DNA from: Candidatus Brocadia pituitae
GTDB lineage: Bacteria > Planctomycetota > Brocadiia > Brocadiales > Brocadiaceae
NCBI GenBank assembly: GCA_017347445.1
Contig: AP021856.1
Coordinates: 4,011,303 to 4,075,302, forward strand
DNA: 64,000 nucleotides
Direction of reading: 5' to 3'
Shown: positions 44,612-53,521 of the stretch, in pieces
Layout: each line of letters starts with the position of its first letter
Position numbering within the stretch: position 1 is the first letter of the stretch
Program-made: the position numbers and the translations under genes
The notes under the pieces: model-generated
Told to the model about the DNA's origin: nothing
What the model saw: the letters and a program-made list of their open reading frames with translations, nothing else
Databases searched by the model: none

Positions 44612-46111
44612 ATGAATGTCCTCTTGATTTATCCTGAATTTCCTGATACCTTTTGGAGTTTTAAACATGCACTGAAATTCGTACGGAAAAAAGCCTCTTT
44701 CCCACCACTTGGGCTCCTGACCGTTGCCGCCATGCTGCCGACAGACTGGGCAAAACGACTGGTAGATCTCAATGTAGCGCCACTTAAGGAAAGAGACCTT
44801 GCATGGGCTGATTATGCATTCATCAGCGGCATGGTTGTACAACGTAAATCAGCTTGTCAAATTATCGCCCGATGCAAAGCTGCCGGCATTAAGATCGTCG
44901 CCGGAGGGCCACTCTTCACGAGCGAATACGAACAGTTTGCGGATGTCGATCACTTCGTGCTGAATGAGGCCGAGGTGACACTGTCCCCTTTTCTGGAGGA
45001 CTTGAGACAGGGGAAAGCCAGGCGGATCTATACGACAACTGAGTTTGCCGACATCCGGCAGACACCGGTTCCGCTCTGGGAACTGGCAGATCTGAACCGG
45101 TATATTTCAATGAGTATCCAGTACTCCCGGGGATGTCCTTATCATTGTGAGTTTTGCAATGTAACAACCTTGTTTGGCCACCGGCCACGCACCAAGACAG
45201 CCGCACAAATTACTGCTGAATTAGACCGTTTTTATAACCTGGGTTGGCGCGGCTCCATCTTCTTTGTTGACGACAACCTTATCGGCAACAAAACGAGCAT
45301 TAAGACCGGCTTGTTGCCCGAACTGATCCGCTGGCAACAAGAACATGTTGCATTGTCTTTTCACACGGAAGTCTCTATTAACTTGGCGGACGATGTCCCC
45401 CTGATGCAGATGATGGTCGAGGCAGGATTTGAAACGGTCTTTGTTGGAATCGAGACGCCGAATGAGGACGGTCTGGCAGAATGCGGTAAAAAACAAAACA
45501 AAAACCGTGACCTCATTGAAGACGTCAAACGTATCCAGCGGGCCGGTCTACAGGTACAGGGTGGCTTCGTTGTCGGTTTTGACAGTGATACCCCATCTAT
45601 CTTCCAGCGGCAAATTGAGTTTATCCAAAAAAGCGGAATTGTAACGGCAATGGTCGGCATGCTTCAAGCGCCACCGGGCACAAGACTTTATGAACGACTG
45701 AGGAAAGAGAACAGGTTGCTTGGTCAAATATCAGGAGATAACGTTGATGGAACAACCAATATTGTCCCGTCCATGAGCATGGATACACTGCAGGAGGGGT
45801 ATAAAAATATCCTTCGTTCCGTTTATTCTCCTGAGCATTACTATCAGCGTATCAAGACCTTCTTTCGGGAATACAAACCGAAGAAGACAGACACCCCCCT
45901 TGACGTCAGGCGGCTCCTGGTATTATTCCGTTCCATCTTCTATCTGGGCATCATGGGCAAAGAGCGAGTCTATTACTGGAAGCTCTTTTTATGGACATAT
46001 TTTCGTCACCCCAGGTTATTTCCCCTGGCTATCAGCCTTGCGATTTGTGGTTACCATTTTCGTAAAGTCTGTGAACGGCAGGTTTTTTTGCGCGAGAAAC
46101 GCGCTTCTTAA
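44612..46111 (+). CDS. B12-binding radical SAM protein (DUF4070 type)
   Basis: 499 aa from the ATG at 44612, which follows AAGGAGCTCTA. The frame is open further upstream, but MNVLLIYPEFPDTFW is the usual N-terminus. A cobalamin-binding domain (about 1-150) is followed by a radical SAM core with the 4Fe-4S motif CPYHCEFCN (C-x3-C-x2-C) and GFETVFVGIETPN, then a DUF4070-type C-terminal region. The family contains methylases such as the hopanoid C-2 methylase HpnP. Substrate not decidable here. Hopanoid methylation is one possibility. Confidence 0.8.
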   Translation: MNVLLIYPEFPDTFWSFKHALKFVRKKASFPPLGLLTVAAMLPTDWAKRLVDLNVAPLKERDLAWADYAFISGMVVQRKSACQIIARCKAAGIKIVAGGPLFTSEYEQFADVDHFVLNEAEVTLSPFLEDLRQGKARRIYTTTEFADIRQTPVPLWELADLNRYISMSIQYSRGCPYHCEFCNVTTLFGHRPRTKTAAQITAELDRFYNLGWRGSIFFVDDNLIGNKTSIKTGLLPELIRWQQEHVALSFHTEVSINLADDVPLMQMMVEAGFETVFVGIETPNEDGLAECGKKQNKNRDLIEDVKRIQRAGLQVQGGFVVGFDSDTPSIFQRQIEFIQKSGIVTAMVGMLQAPPGTRLYERLRKENRLLGQISGDNVDGTTNIVPSMSMDTLQEGYKNILRSVYSPEHYYQRIKTFFREYKPKKTDTPLDVRRLLVLFRSIFYLGIMGKERVYYWKLFLWTYFRHPRLFPLAISLAICGYHFRKVCERQVFLREKRAS

Positions 46112-46225
46112 GGAGGGCAGCATCCCGCCAACAATCTTGATTGTATCTGGGTTTCATAGTATAATTTTATACATTTTCATACTTTACATTATCGTTGCAT
46201 AGAGCATCCACATGGGGTAACAGGT

Positions 46226-46411
46226 GTGACCGATCCGGTAAAAAGTCTTTATTTCGTTAGTAAGGAAGACGTTCAAAACATCGCACAAGAGGCGTTGAAT
46301 AGGAAATTAACAAAAGAAGAACTGAAATCTGTACAAGACAAACTGGGCGATTATGTGGGTAGGTACGAAGCAATCCTGAATGCCATGAAGGAATTGAAAC
46401 TTGCTCCCTGA
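46226..46411 (+). CDS. Small conserved-looking protein
   Basis: 61 aa starting at GTG (46226) after a weak GGGG site. Helical and charged, with FVSKEDVQNIAQEALNRKL and LKSVQDKLGDYVGRYEAIL. No membrane segment. I do not recognise the family. It lies upstream of the hemerythrin gene with a 77-nt gap and could be co-transcribed. Confidence 0.5.
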   Translation: MTDPVKSLYFVSKEDVQNIAQEALNRKLTKEELKSVQDKLGDYVGRYEAILNAMKELKLAP

Positions 46412-46488
46412 GAGAATAAAATATGGGTGTTTCTCATATATTTGTGATATAAAGACGTATCGGTAACCTTGGAGAAAACGGGACCAGT

Positions 46489-46896
46489 ATGGAAAAAATA
46501 ATATGGGGTGAAGGCTTTAGTGTTGGCGTTCGTGAGTTAGATGATCAACACAAACGGATCGTCACCATAGTAAACACCCTGCTTGATATGAACGATACTA
46601 ATGTTGGTTCAGAAATCATCTCCGATACGTTAACAAAAATGACCCAATACGCCAGTGACCATTTTAAAACAGAAGAACAATATATGCTTGATTATGGTTA
46701 TCCGGAGTATTTGTCACAAAAAAAACAGCACCAGGAATTTAAAAAAATGACCGTTAATTTCTGTGTGGGAACAATGGTGCACAATGCAACTGTTCCCACG
46801 GAGATATTCACGTATTTAAAATCATGGTGGATAAATCACATCCTGAAAGAAGACATGAAGTACAAAGATTTTTTTCATACAAAAGGGGTAAAGTAA
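46489..46896 (+). CDS. Bacteriohemerythrin
   Basis: 135-aa single-domain hemerythrin, a cytoplasmic non-heme di-iron O2-binding protein. The iron ligands are visible in D-D-Q-H-K, H-F-K-T-E-E, K-Q-H-Q-E-F and H-I-L-K-E-D-M (H, H...E, H, H...D). Start WGEGFSVGVRELDDQHK is typical. The ribosome site is GGAG, about 15 nt upstream. For an anaerobe a role in oxygen sensing, scavenging or delivery is likely. Confidence 0.93.
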   Translation: MEKIIWGEGFSVGVRELDDQHKRIVTIVNTLLDMNDTNVGSEIISDTLTKMTQYASDHFKTEEQYMLDYGYPEYLSQKKQHQEFKKMTVNFCVGTMVHNATVPTEIFTYLKSWWINHILKEDMKYKDFFHTKGVK

Positions 46897-47178
46897 TCAA
46901 AGACCAGACCCTCCCGCTCGTTCTCTTAGAAACAGGAGGTGGCGCTCATCGCTTCCGTCCTTCCACGATGCTTGTCCCGAGGTTGTCGTTGAGCGGCATG
47001 ATAGATGCTATCCGAAAACCAGCTGCATGGTAAAGCACCTCCCATCTTCATTTTCGTATCCGTAATATGTTGTTGCAATGTCAGGGTGTTAACCCCTATA
47101 TTACCATTTCCAATGAAGATACTGACTCTCCATGAGTTTACATGAACAATATAACTATTCAGAAACACAAGAGAAATC

Positions 47179-48354
47179 ATGCTTATACCGCCGCGGTATA
47201 GTGAAGGATTAACGGAAGAAATGTTCATTACTATTACAAACCGGGAAGATAAAACAGGAGGAAAAGAAGAGTCGTTCCTTGACAATCGGTTCAGGATTGT
47301 ATCCCGTTCTGGTCTCAATGTTACCGAGATACAAATTATCGAGGCTCTCCAAGACCTTTCGAGTCCGAAAAGAATTCTCTTTCTTGAAAACAGGACCGGG
47401 GTCTCAGGGATGGTTGCAAATTGCTTATATCCTGAAGCAGAGATAACCATCCATTGCCTGGATCTCTATTATGCTAACAAAATAAGGAGAAATCTGACAA
47501 AAAACAGTGTTTCCCCAGTAACCGTTTATTGCAAACCATATGTGGAGCAAAAAGAGGGCTATGACGTAATTTTTCTCCAATTATCCAGAGGGGGCGCCAC
47601 GAAGGAATTGGTGATGGATTTCATTCAACAGATTCATCAGGCGTTGCAGCCAGGAGGGAAATGCTTTTTTTCTCTGGAAGGGAATGACCCCTGGCTACAA
47701 CATCAGATAAAACGGGTGTTTGGTGGATTCTCTTTTTTTTCCCGAAGCAATACGGGTTACGGTATTGCTTCGGGAAAAAAGGAGAAACTCAAACGGGTAA
47801 GGAATTATGAGGCATCGTTTACCATGACGATTTTTAGAAAAAAGCCTATTCAACTCCTCACCATTCCCGGAGTCTTTTCACACAGGGAAATAGATCAGGG
47901 TGCCCTGGCTCTCGCAGAAATTGTCGTGGGGGAATCTCAAATACATGATGCGGTACTGGACATGGGTTGTGGCTGTGGGGCAATCGGGATTTCGATTGCT
48001 GTAAACCAGAACGTAAATAAAGTATGCTTTGTAGATTCAAACTCACGCGCCTTATTCATAACAGAAAAAAATTGCAAGCGCAACGGTCTGGAACATTACG
48101 AAGTGTTGTTGCGTGATACAGGGATAGAGCAAGAACAGGAATTTACCCTCTTTACGGGCAATCCCCCTTATTTTACCCATTACAAGATTTCTGAACTCTT
48201 TGTTAGCACGGCATACAAGGCCCTGAAACCAGGAGGGAGGGCATATATTGTGGCAAAAACAGCCGCATGGCACCATGCGTATATGAAAACCCTCTTTGGC
48301 AATGCGGAACGATTCAAACGGAGGGGGTATGAGATCATAAAATCGTTCAAATAG
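47179..48354 (+). CDS. RsmC-like two-domain methyltransferase
   Basis: 391 aa. The N-terminal half (about 50-200) is a degenerate methyltransferase-like domain. The C-terminal half is catalytic: AVLDMGCGCGAIGISIA (motif I) and GNPPYFTHYKI (N-P-P-Y/F for base methylation), followed by KALKPGGRAYIVA. This order matches RsmC/RlmG, which methylate G1207 of 16S or G1835 of 23S rRNA. The exact base is not fixed by sequence. Convergent with nrdJ, 33 nt between the stops. Confidence 0.8.
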   Translation: MLIPPRYSEGLTEEMFITITNREDKTGGKEESFLDNRFRIVSRSGLNVTEIQIIEALQDLSSPKRILFLENRTGVSGMVANCLYPEAEITIHCLDLYYANKIRRNLTKNSVSPVTVYCKPYVEQKEGYDVIFLQLSRGGATKELVMDFIQQIHQALQPGGKCFFSLEGNDPWLQHQIKRVFGGFSFFSRSNTGYGIASGKKEKLKRVRNYEASFTMTIFRKKPIQLLTIPGVFSHREIDQGALALAEIVVGESQIHDAVLDMGCGCGAIGISIAVNQNVNKVCFVDSNSRALFITEKNCKRNGLEHYEVLLRDTGIEQEQEFTLFTGNPPYFTHYKISELFVSTAYKALKPGGRAYIVAKTAAWHHAYMKTLFGNAERFKRRGYEIIKSFK

Positions 48355-48387
48355 GCCAGTTTAAGCAGTGCGAAATGACGCTTTTAT

Positions 48388-50700
48388 TTATGTATAAACA
48401 ACACTATGCGAAGCGCTTCCCGGCAGTGCTCCTTCTTCCGGATCAATCTCACAGGCGCCGCCAAGGCAGGCAGATTCTTTTGCTCCGGTGGTGGCATCTT
48501 CTTTCTCGTAGATCACAATATGGGAAAAATCAATATCAGCACACGTTTTCATCCGCATCTGGTATTCTTCCTCGGTAATTTCTTCATAGGGTGCAAGCTG
48601 ATATACCGTCTTCGACTTCGGTAAAAACGATAACCCTCCGAGCATGTCCCAGTTTCTGTAAAGCCAATGCGCCGTCTCAATCCATTCATCGTCTGCCACG
48701 GAAACAGTAACAGAAGGATTGTGTTCAGTATAGTTTTCCTTCACCATTTTCCAGTATTCGAGCTGGTCACCGACACTGAGATCTTTACTCGTTATGCTTC
48801 CTTCCGGGGATTTTACGGGAAATTCCAATACATAGGTGGTGGCCGTTGCCACATCTTGTCCAACTTCCGGAAAGCAGGGGAACTTCTGTTCTTTTAACAT
48901 GATAAATAACGGATCCTTTGCGGAAATACGTACCCTGCGAATATAATATCTTGCAAAACGCGGGTGCATGCCTGATGAGGCATCGACCAGCTGCGAAACT
49001 GTCCCGGAAGGTTTAACACAGGTTACGGCAGCGGATGCATTGATACCAAACCGGCTTGCATACCTGCGGTTCATTTCGATAGCATGGTCTCTTAATTTCA
49101 CGAAAACCTTTGGATCACGCACTGTCGGGCAATCCCATTGCCCGGTGATAGAGACCCCCAGCAACCGTTCATCTTCACAATTCGCTTTCCACTCCGGCGA
49201 GAGATAAGAAAAGTCAGTGAACATGGACTGATAGGTACCCAGTATTGAAGCGATCCTGATTTTTTTCAGCAAGTCGGTTTCCGTATCGTCCAGACGGGCA
49301 ACTATCTCGCTCACGTTACAAAACTGCTTCGAACGCAAGATAATCTCTCCGCACGGGTTGATACCGCTGGTCATCCAGTGTGGCTCGAATGCCTCCCAGC
49401 GCCGGGCAGGAATCTGTTTCGGCAGGCCACCGCGATTAAACAAACCGCGTTCACCAGTCCCTGCCATTGCAAGGGCAAGCCATTCTTGCAGAAAATCGGT
49501 GGCCTTCGGTTTTGCAAGGTAAACGGCTGAATTGTTTGCCATCATACGCTGCGGTTCATGCATATAGAAATAGCCGCTCTTGGCCTGACGCATATCGCCA
49601 TCGTCGAAATCTGATAAAGAAACTAAGGCGGCGCGCCGCACCCCTCCCATCTCTACGATCTCGCCAATCTTGCAGATAATATCATGCACGTCAATGTTCC
49701 GTAATCGTTTACCCTGGGAACCGAGTATCTTGGCGCGCGCGTAATCAAGCAGAGACACCAGTGGCCCTGGCCCGGAACTGCGCCCACCCATCGTATGCAA
49801 ACGGGAGCCGGTCTGTCTGACCTGTGAATAATCAAACCGGATATCTTTTCCTTCGTACCAGGCATACAGTCCGCTTTTGAGTGCGGTTGCCCAGCCTTCC
49901 TTGCTGTCTCCTACCTCGTGCAGAGGAAGAACCTTGCCTGTTTGCCTCAGGATTATTGGCAGTTGCTGAACATTCTGGCTTTCGACCGAGAAGCCTACCC
50001 CAACGCCAGACATGAGAAGGTACATGATTTCCGTTAAATCTTCGAAGCGTGAAGGGGCAATGAACGAACAATTGTATGCCGAGGCATTATTTGTCCGCGC
50101 CGCTTCACCGGCAGACCATAAAAGCCGCATGGATGGCATCACGTGCTGATGCAGGATTGCCTGCCTGATTTCTTCGTATTCCTGAGAGTTTAAACGGTCA
50201 CCTACTTTTTCCTGCATGAAACGCAGGTACCGGTCTACCGTTTCTCTCCACGTCTCCCGTCTTCCTTCCTCCTCGATCCAGCGTGAATACGTCCGGTAAT
50301 AGATAAATTCAGCAAATGCGCCGGGGAAATATTTTTTGCTTTCTGCCACAAGTTGCCTGACCTGATCAGGAATGGCACGTGCCTTCTTGCGGATTTCTGC
50401 CCGCTCATGCCGATACAGGATGTACGCCTTGGCTGTTTTGGGGAATTCCAGCAGAATCAGGGTCTCTTCAACCAGGTCCTGAATTTCCTCGACATGGGGA
50501 ATATGAGTTGCCGGATAAAGCCGGCTGAGTCCTGCGACCACTTCCTGTGAAACCCGCATGGGGTCTTTTTCCCAGTCACCTTCTTTACTCGCCTCCATAG
50601 CCCGACGGATGGCATTGGCAATGCGGGCCTGATCAAAAGAAACAATCCTTCCGTTCCGTTTTTTGACTTGAGAAAATGACTTCTTTCCTGAGCCGGACAT
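48388..50700 (-). CDS. nrdJ: Adenosylcobalamin-dependent ribonucleoside-triphosphate reductase
   Basis: Class II reductase that makes dNTPs without oxygen. 770 aa from the ATG at 50700, which has GGAG about 7 nt upstream. An N-terminal ATP-cone (KKRNGRIVSFDQARIANAI) is followed by the ten-stranded barrel. VGVGFSVES and NPCGEIILRSKQFCNVSE carry the active-site N-x-C-x-E, CVKPSGTVSQLVDASSGMHP is the P-loop-like loop, and the C-terminal redox pair is CLGGAC. The monomeric L. leichmannii (RTPR) type fits best. It follows the GTPase operon by 13 nt on the same strand. Confidence 0.93.
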   Translation of the reverse strand: MSGSGKKSFSQVKKRNGRIVSFDQARIANAIRRAMEASKEGDWEKDPMRVSQEVVAGLSRLYPATHIPHVEEIQDLVEETLILLEFPKTAKAYILYRHERAEIRKKARAIPDQVRQLVAESKKYFPGAFAEFIYYRTYSRWIEEEGRRETWRETVDRYLRFMQEKVGDRLNSQEYEEIRQAILHQHVMPSMRLLWSAGEAARTNNASAYNCSFIAPSRFEDLTEIMYLLMSGVGVGFSVESQNVQQLPIILRQTGKVLPLHEVGDSKEGWATALKSGLYAWYEGKDIRFDYSQVRQTGSRLHTMGGRSSGPGPLVSLLDYARAKILGSQGKRLRNIDVHDIICKIGEIVEMGGVRRAALVSLSDFDDGDMRQAKSGYFYMHEPQRMMANNSAVYLAKPKATDFLQEWLALAMAGTGERGLFNRGGLPKQIPARRWEAFEPHWMTSGINPCGEIILRSKQFCNVSEIVARLDDTETDLLKKIRIASILGTYQSMFTDFSYLSPEWKANCEDERLLGVSITGQWDCPTVRDPKVFVKLRDHAIEMNRRYASRFGINASAAVTCVKPSGTVSQLVDASSGMHPRFARYYIRRVRISAKDPLFIMLKEQKFPCFPEVGQDVATATTYVLEFPVKSPEGSITSKDLSVGDQLEYWKMVKENYTEHNPSVTVSVADDEWIETAHWLYRNWDMLGGLSFLPKSKTVYQLAPYEEITEEEYQMRMKTCADIDFSHIVIYEKEDATTGAKESACLGGACEIDPEEGALPGSASHSVVYT

Positions 50701-50713
50701 TATTATCTCCATT

Positions 50714-51655
50714 TTATTGGTGATCAGCGCTCTTCCGCTGTTTCCGTTTTTCACCAATTTTAAATACCGACAAAAGGCGTGGGAAAAATTGGCTGACGAT
50801 GCGGGAAGTGCCTCTTCTCTCAAAGAGCTTTCTTTTGGTGCCCGTTATTTTCACTTTTTGTGTCGTATCACCTTTTTTCTTTTTGGGATCAAAACGATCG
50901 ACAGGGTCAATAAAGTGGTTATCAATGGAATTGGCCAGGCCAGGATCAGGGACTCTCAAAGGCGCACTCTCTGCGGTTACCGTTACCATGCTCCTTTCCC
51001 TTTTTGCATGGCCTGCCAGTTTCGCAATGACCCGGAAAGGAAAACGTTCAACCATTTCTGGCGTAGCGCCAAAGGCGAAATTTGTGCAGTCATGATATAA
51101 TGACAATACATGAGGCAGCTCTGTTAACCCATTTTTATCAAAGGAAATATACGTTGGCTTATTTACCGGCAATCCTTCAGGAGCAGAGGTTCCTGGTTGC
51201 ATTTGTTTTACGAGCGGTCCATCCGGAGGGCCAGACATAAGGGTATAATCTTCCGAAGTACGGCTCAGGATATCGTCTGCAACAGAAAAATCAATGTTTC
51301 TCCACCGGTTTAATAAACTTGTACTATCGTCATAAGCCAATATCCTGGGCAGGATAAACCAGAAATGCCTCCGGTGTTCCTGGGTAACGCAGATTCCCTG
51401 CAAACAGTAAATATCACGGCCGTCCTTGTCCTTATGGTCAGATAAACCGCAACGGACAAGAAATGTCGCTTCCGCATGATTTAAGCAATAGAGAGGCAAA
51501 ACGGATACTTTGCGAAAGGCATCTTTGTATTTATCATACATATTATAAAGCTGATTCAGGGCCTTAAGGCCGTCCACCGGTGCCTTCTGCGGAAGAATCA
51601 TCCACCGGTAATCCCTGGAAAAGGAACGGGAGTAGAGGAGCTCCTGATAGATCAT
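50714..51655 (-). CDS. GTPase-associated protein (GAP1-N-like)
   Basis: 313 aa. The start MIYQELLYSRSFSRDYRWMI resembles the GAP1-N domains described for GTPase-based conflict systems, which precede the variable effector or adaptor region. The middle (DKYKDAFRKVSVLPLYCLN, LPHVLSLYHDCTNFAF) has no named motif, and the C-terminus is basic. No membrane segment. The ATG overlaps the stop of the GTPase gene (ATGA), so the two proteins are made together. Family assignment is by resemblance. Biochemical role unknown. Confidence 0.6.
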   Translation of the reverse strand: MIYQELLYSRSFSRDYRWMILPQKAPVDGLKALNQLYNMYDKYKDAFRKVSVLPLYCLNHAEATFLVRCGLSDHKDKDGRDIYCLQGICVTQEHRRHFWFILPRILAYDDSTSLLNRWRNIDFSVADDILSRTSEDYTLMSGPPDGPLVKQMQPGTSAPEGLPVNKPTYISFDKNGLTELPHVLSLYHDCTNFAFGATPEMVERFPFRVIAKLAGHAKRERSMVTVTAESAPLRVPDPGLANSIDNHFIDPVDRFDPKKKKGDTTQKVKITGTKRKLFERRGTSRIVSQFFPRLLSVFKIGEKRKQRKSADHQ

Positions 51656-52725
51656 GCAATCCGCCTCACCCTTTCCAGTGCCTTCGTGAGGAGCGGTTCA
51701 ATGTGTGGCTCAAACTGGCTTAAAACCTCATAATCCTTGTTCTTTTCCTCCAAAATAGCCCTGGCAATGCTCTCGGCGTCGGGCTTGCGTGTGATAAGTG
51801 ACCAGATTTTATTCACCAGACCTGCCTTCTTTAACACCTCTGAAAGTTCTTTTTCGCGTTGCTGTATACTCTTGTGAGCCTCTGCCCTCATCTGTTTTAA
51901 CGTTTGTCCCAGGCAATAAAATAAGACGTGTTCCGCATTCAGAGGCGCCGGAAATCCAACAATTTTATCTTCGGATTTAAACGGATGTATCAAATCTCCT
52001 GTGGGAACAACGGTCCTTCTGGCATTTCCCTCTCCTACCGCTGAGACGGGAACAATACCACCTTCCCAGGTCGTATTTTCTTTGCATAAAGAAACCATCT
52101 GATTGAATACTTCCATCCCCCGTTCTATCAAGGGTGCATAATTATCGCTCTTCCACTTTGGTTCGACCGTGTCTGCCTTCGTTAGTATAATGACAAAGGT
52201 TAAGTTTCTCCCGGGGTACATCCTGCTGTAGGTTGTAAATATCTCGTGAATTCTGCGGGCCCCTGATCGGTGTCTTGCCTCTTTTATATTAGAATAATAG
52301 GTCAGGACAAAGGCGTCAGCAACCAGGATGACGGCGTTACTGAGTTCGATATGGGAAGCCAGGTCAGAAATTTCAGACTTTGTAGCTTCTGATGTATCAT
52401 TTGCATCAAGGGCATCCGTAATTTCCGTTAAAATACCGCCCCGGTAATCAATCCAATCAAAGTACGTTACCGGTTTTGATTGATAATAAACGGTGAAAGG
52501 CCATACCGTTGTCTGCTGAGTACCGTCTGGCCAGGCAAATTTATCGACCAGTGAAAATCTACTGAAATCACCGACACTGAGTATTGCTTTATCAAATTGT
52601 TGCACCGAGCGGGGGGCCAGGGAAAAACCCGCATCATTTTGGCCTGCATCGCCTAATGTCTCGTAGAGCGAGGACATATAGGTTGTTTTGCCAGAGCCTG
52701 ATATGCCAACCATCGTTACTTTCAT
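51652..52725 (-). CDS. P-loop GTPase of a GTPase-associated conflict system
   Basis: 357 aa. Walker A is GISGSGKTTYM at the very N-terminus. The switch/Walker B region is FDWIDYRGGIL, and the base-specificity motif is I-L-T-K-A-D. The C-terminal third is helical (LKQMRAEAHKSIQQREKEL). This matches the TRAFAC-like GTPases called DO-GTPases that pair with GAP1 proteins. It sits between a two-helix membrane protein (54 nt upstream) and the GAP1-like gene (4-nt overlap). Probably senses or assembles in response to an unknown signal. Confidence 0.7.
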   Translation of the reverse strand: MKVTMVGISGSGKTTYMSSLYETLGDAGQNDAGFSLAPRSVQQFDKAILSVGDFSRFSLVDKFAWPDGTQQTTVWPFTVYYQSKPVTYFDWIDYRGGILTEITDALDANDTSEATKSEISDLASHIELSNAVILVADAFVLTYYSNIKEARHRSGARRIHEIFTTYSRMYPGRNLTFVIILTKADTVEPKWKSDNYAPLIERGMEVFNQMVSLCKENTTWEGGIVPVSAVGEGNARRTVVPTGDLIHPFKSEDKIVGFPAPLNAEHVLFYCLGQTLKQMRAEAHKSIQQREKELSEVLKKAGLVNKIWSLITRKPDAESIARAILEEKNKDYEVLSQFEPHIEPLLTKALERVRRIA

Positions 52726-52779
52726 ATCTCATTTACCTCTCAAAGTTCATCAATAATCAACTACAGCCTTATATGAATA

Positions 52780-53052
52780 CTATACTTTGTTCTTCTGCAT
52801 TATCACGGCAATGGCTACACTAACAAATCCGCCGAGGAATGGCAGCATAAGCGCTAATTTTGAGAAACCGGCAATAATCCAGATTGTTAAAAAAAGAAAA
52901 AAACCAACGATTGCACCCAGAGAAAATGGATAGATACATTGCTTGGGAGCTGGCTGAATTTTACCTGGTGCGTTTTGACCTGAGGATTTGGATTCGTCAG
53001 GAATTAACACCTTTTTACTTAGTTCTTTATGTCTTTCAAAATATTCCGGCAC
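52780..53052 (-). CDS. Small membrane protein, first gene of the GTPase operon
   Basis: 90 aa from a GTG (53052) with AGGAAGG about 7 nt upstream. A polar N-terminal half (PEYFERHKELSKKVLIPDE) is followed by two membrane helices (YPFSLGAIVGFFLFLTIWII and MLPFLGGFVSVAIAVIM, about residues 42-85) with a short turn. Probably anchors or gates the GTPase system at the membrane. No family recognised. Confidence 0.6.
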   Translation of the reverse strand: MPEYFERHKELSKKVLIPDESKSSGQNAPGKIQPAPKQCIYPFSLGAIVGFFLFLTIWIIAGFSKLALMLPFLGGFVSVAIAVIMQKNKV

Positions 53053-53521
53053 GATTTTCCTTCCTCTTTCTCCTCTCCCCTTGAGAAGGAGAGGGGTGAT
53101 TTATTTGGTTGCGGCTATGTCCACGACAAACTCAAGATGTTCATAAAACGCGCATTTTACGTTGGTAACAGGGTGGCACGGACCAAACTCCGTTTGTCCG
53201 TGTTAGATTTGCACAACATTGTTTACGAAGTATTCATTTTAACATTTGGATAGATAATACAAGGCAAACTGCACAAGCACAAGGCATTAAGCAGTATTGC
53301 AAAAACACGAACGAGTTTTTTTGCAAAAAATTGGTTATACACCCACTCTGTATCAAGTTTATAAACCACAAATTACTAATGGTGAGCCTCCTGTGTATAT
53401 TACCGAATGAACTCCTTTGTTTGCAATAATTATTGCATCTTTTAAAGGCAAAAGGTTGACTTGCCCCCTGGTTCTGCATTCAGCTGCAACGGCGCACATT
53501 CCCGAGGCAGAAAACGGGTTT
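53053..53521. other. Intergenic stretch with dispersed repeat at 53161-53313
   Basis: No gene. A small hairpin (CTCCCCTTGAGAAGGAGAGGGG) lies at about 53074-53095. The repeat follows. The final 200 bases show no structure I can name and may hold the operon promoter. Confidence 0.5.
53161..53313 (-). repeat. Dispersed repeat, copy 2
   Basis: Reverse-complement partner of 5024-5167, including CACGGACAAACGGAGTTTG and TATCTATCCAAATGTTAAAA. The terminal hairpin has one extra base here. Confidence 0.75.
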
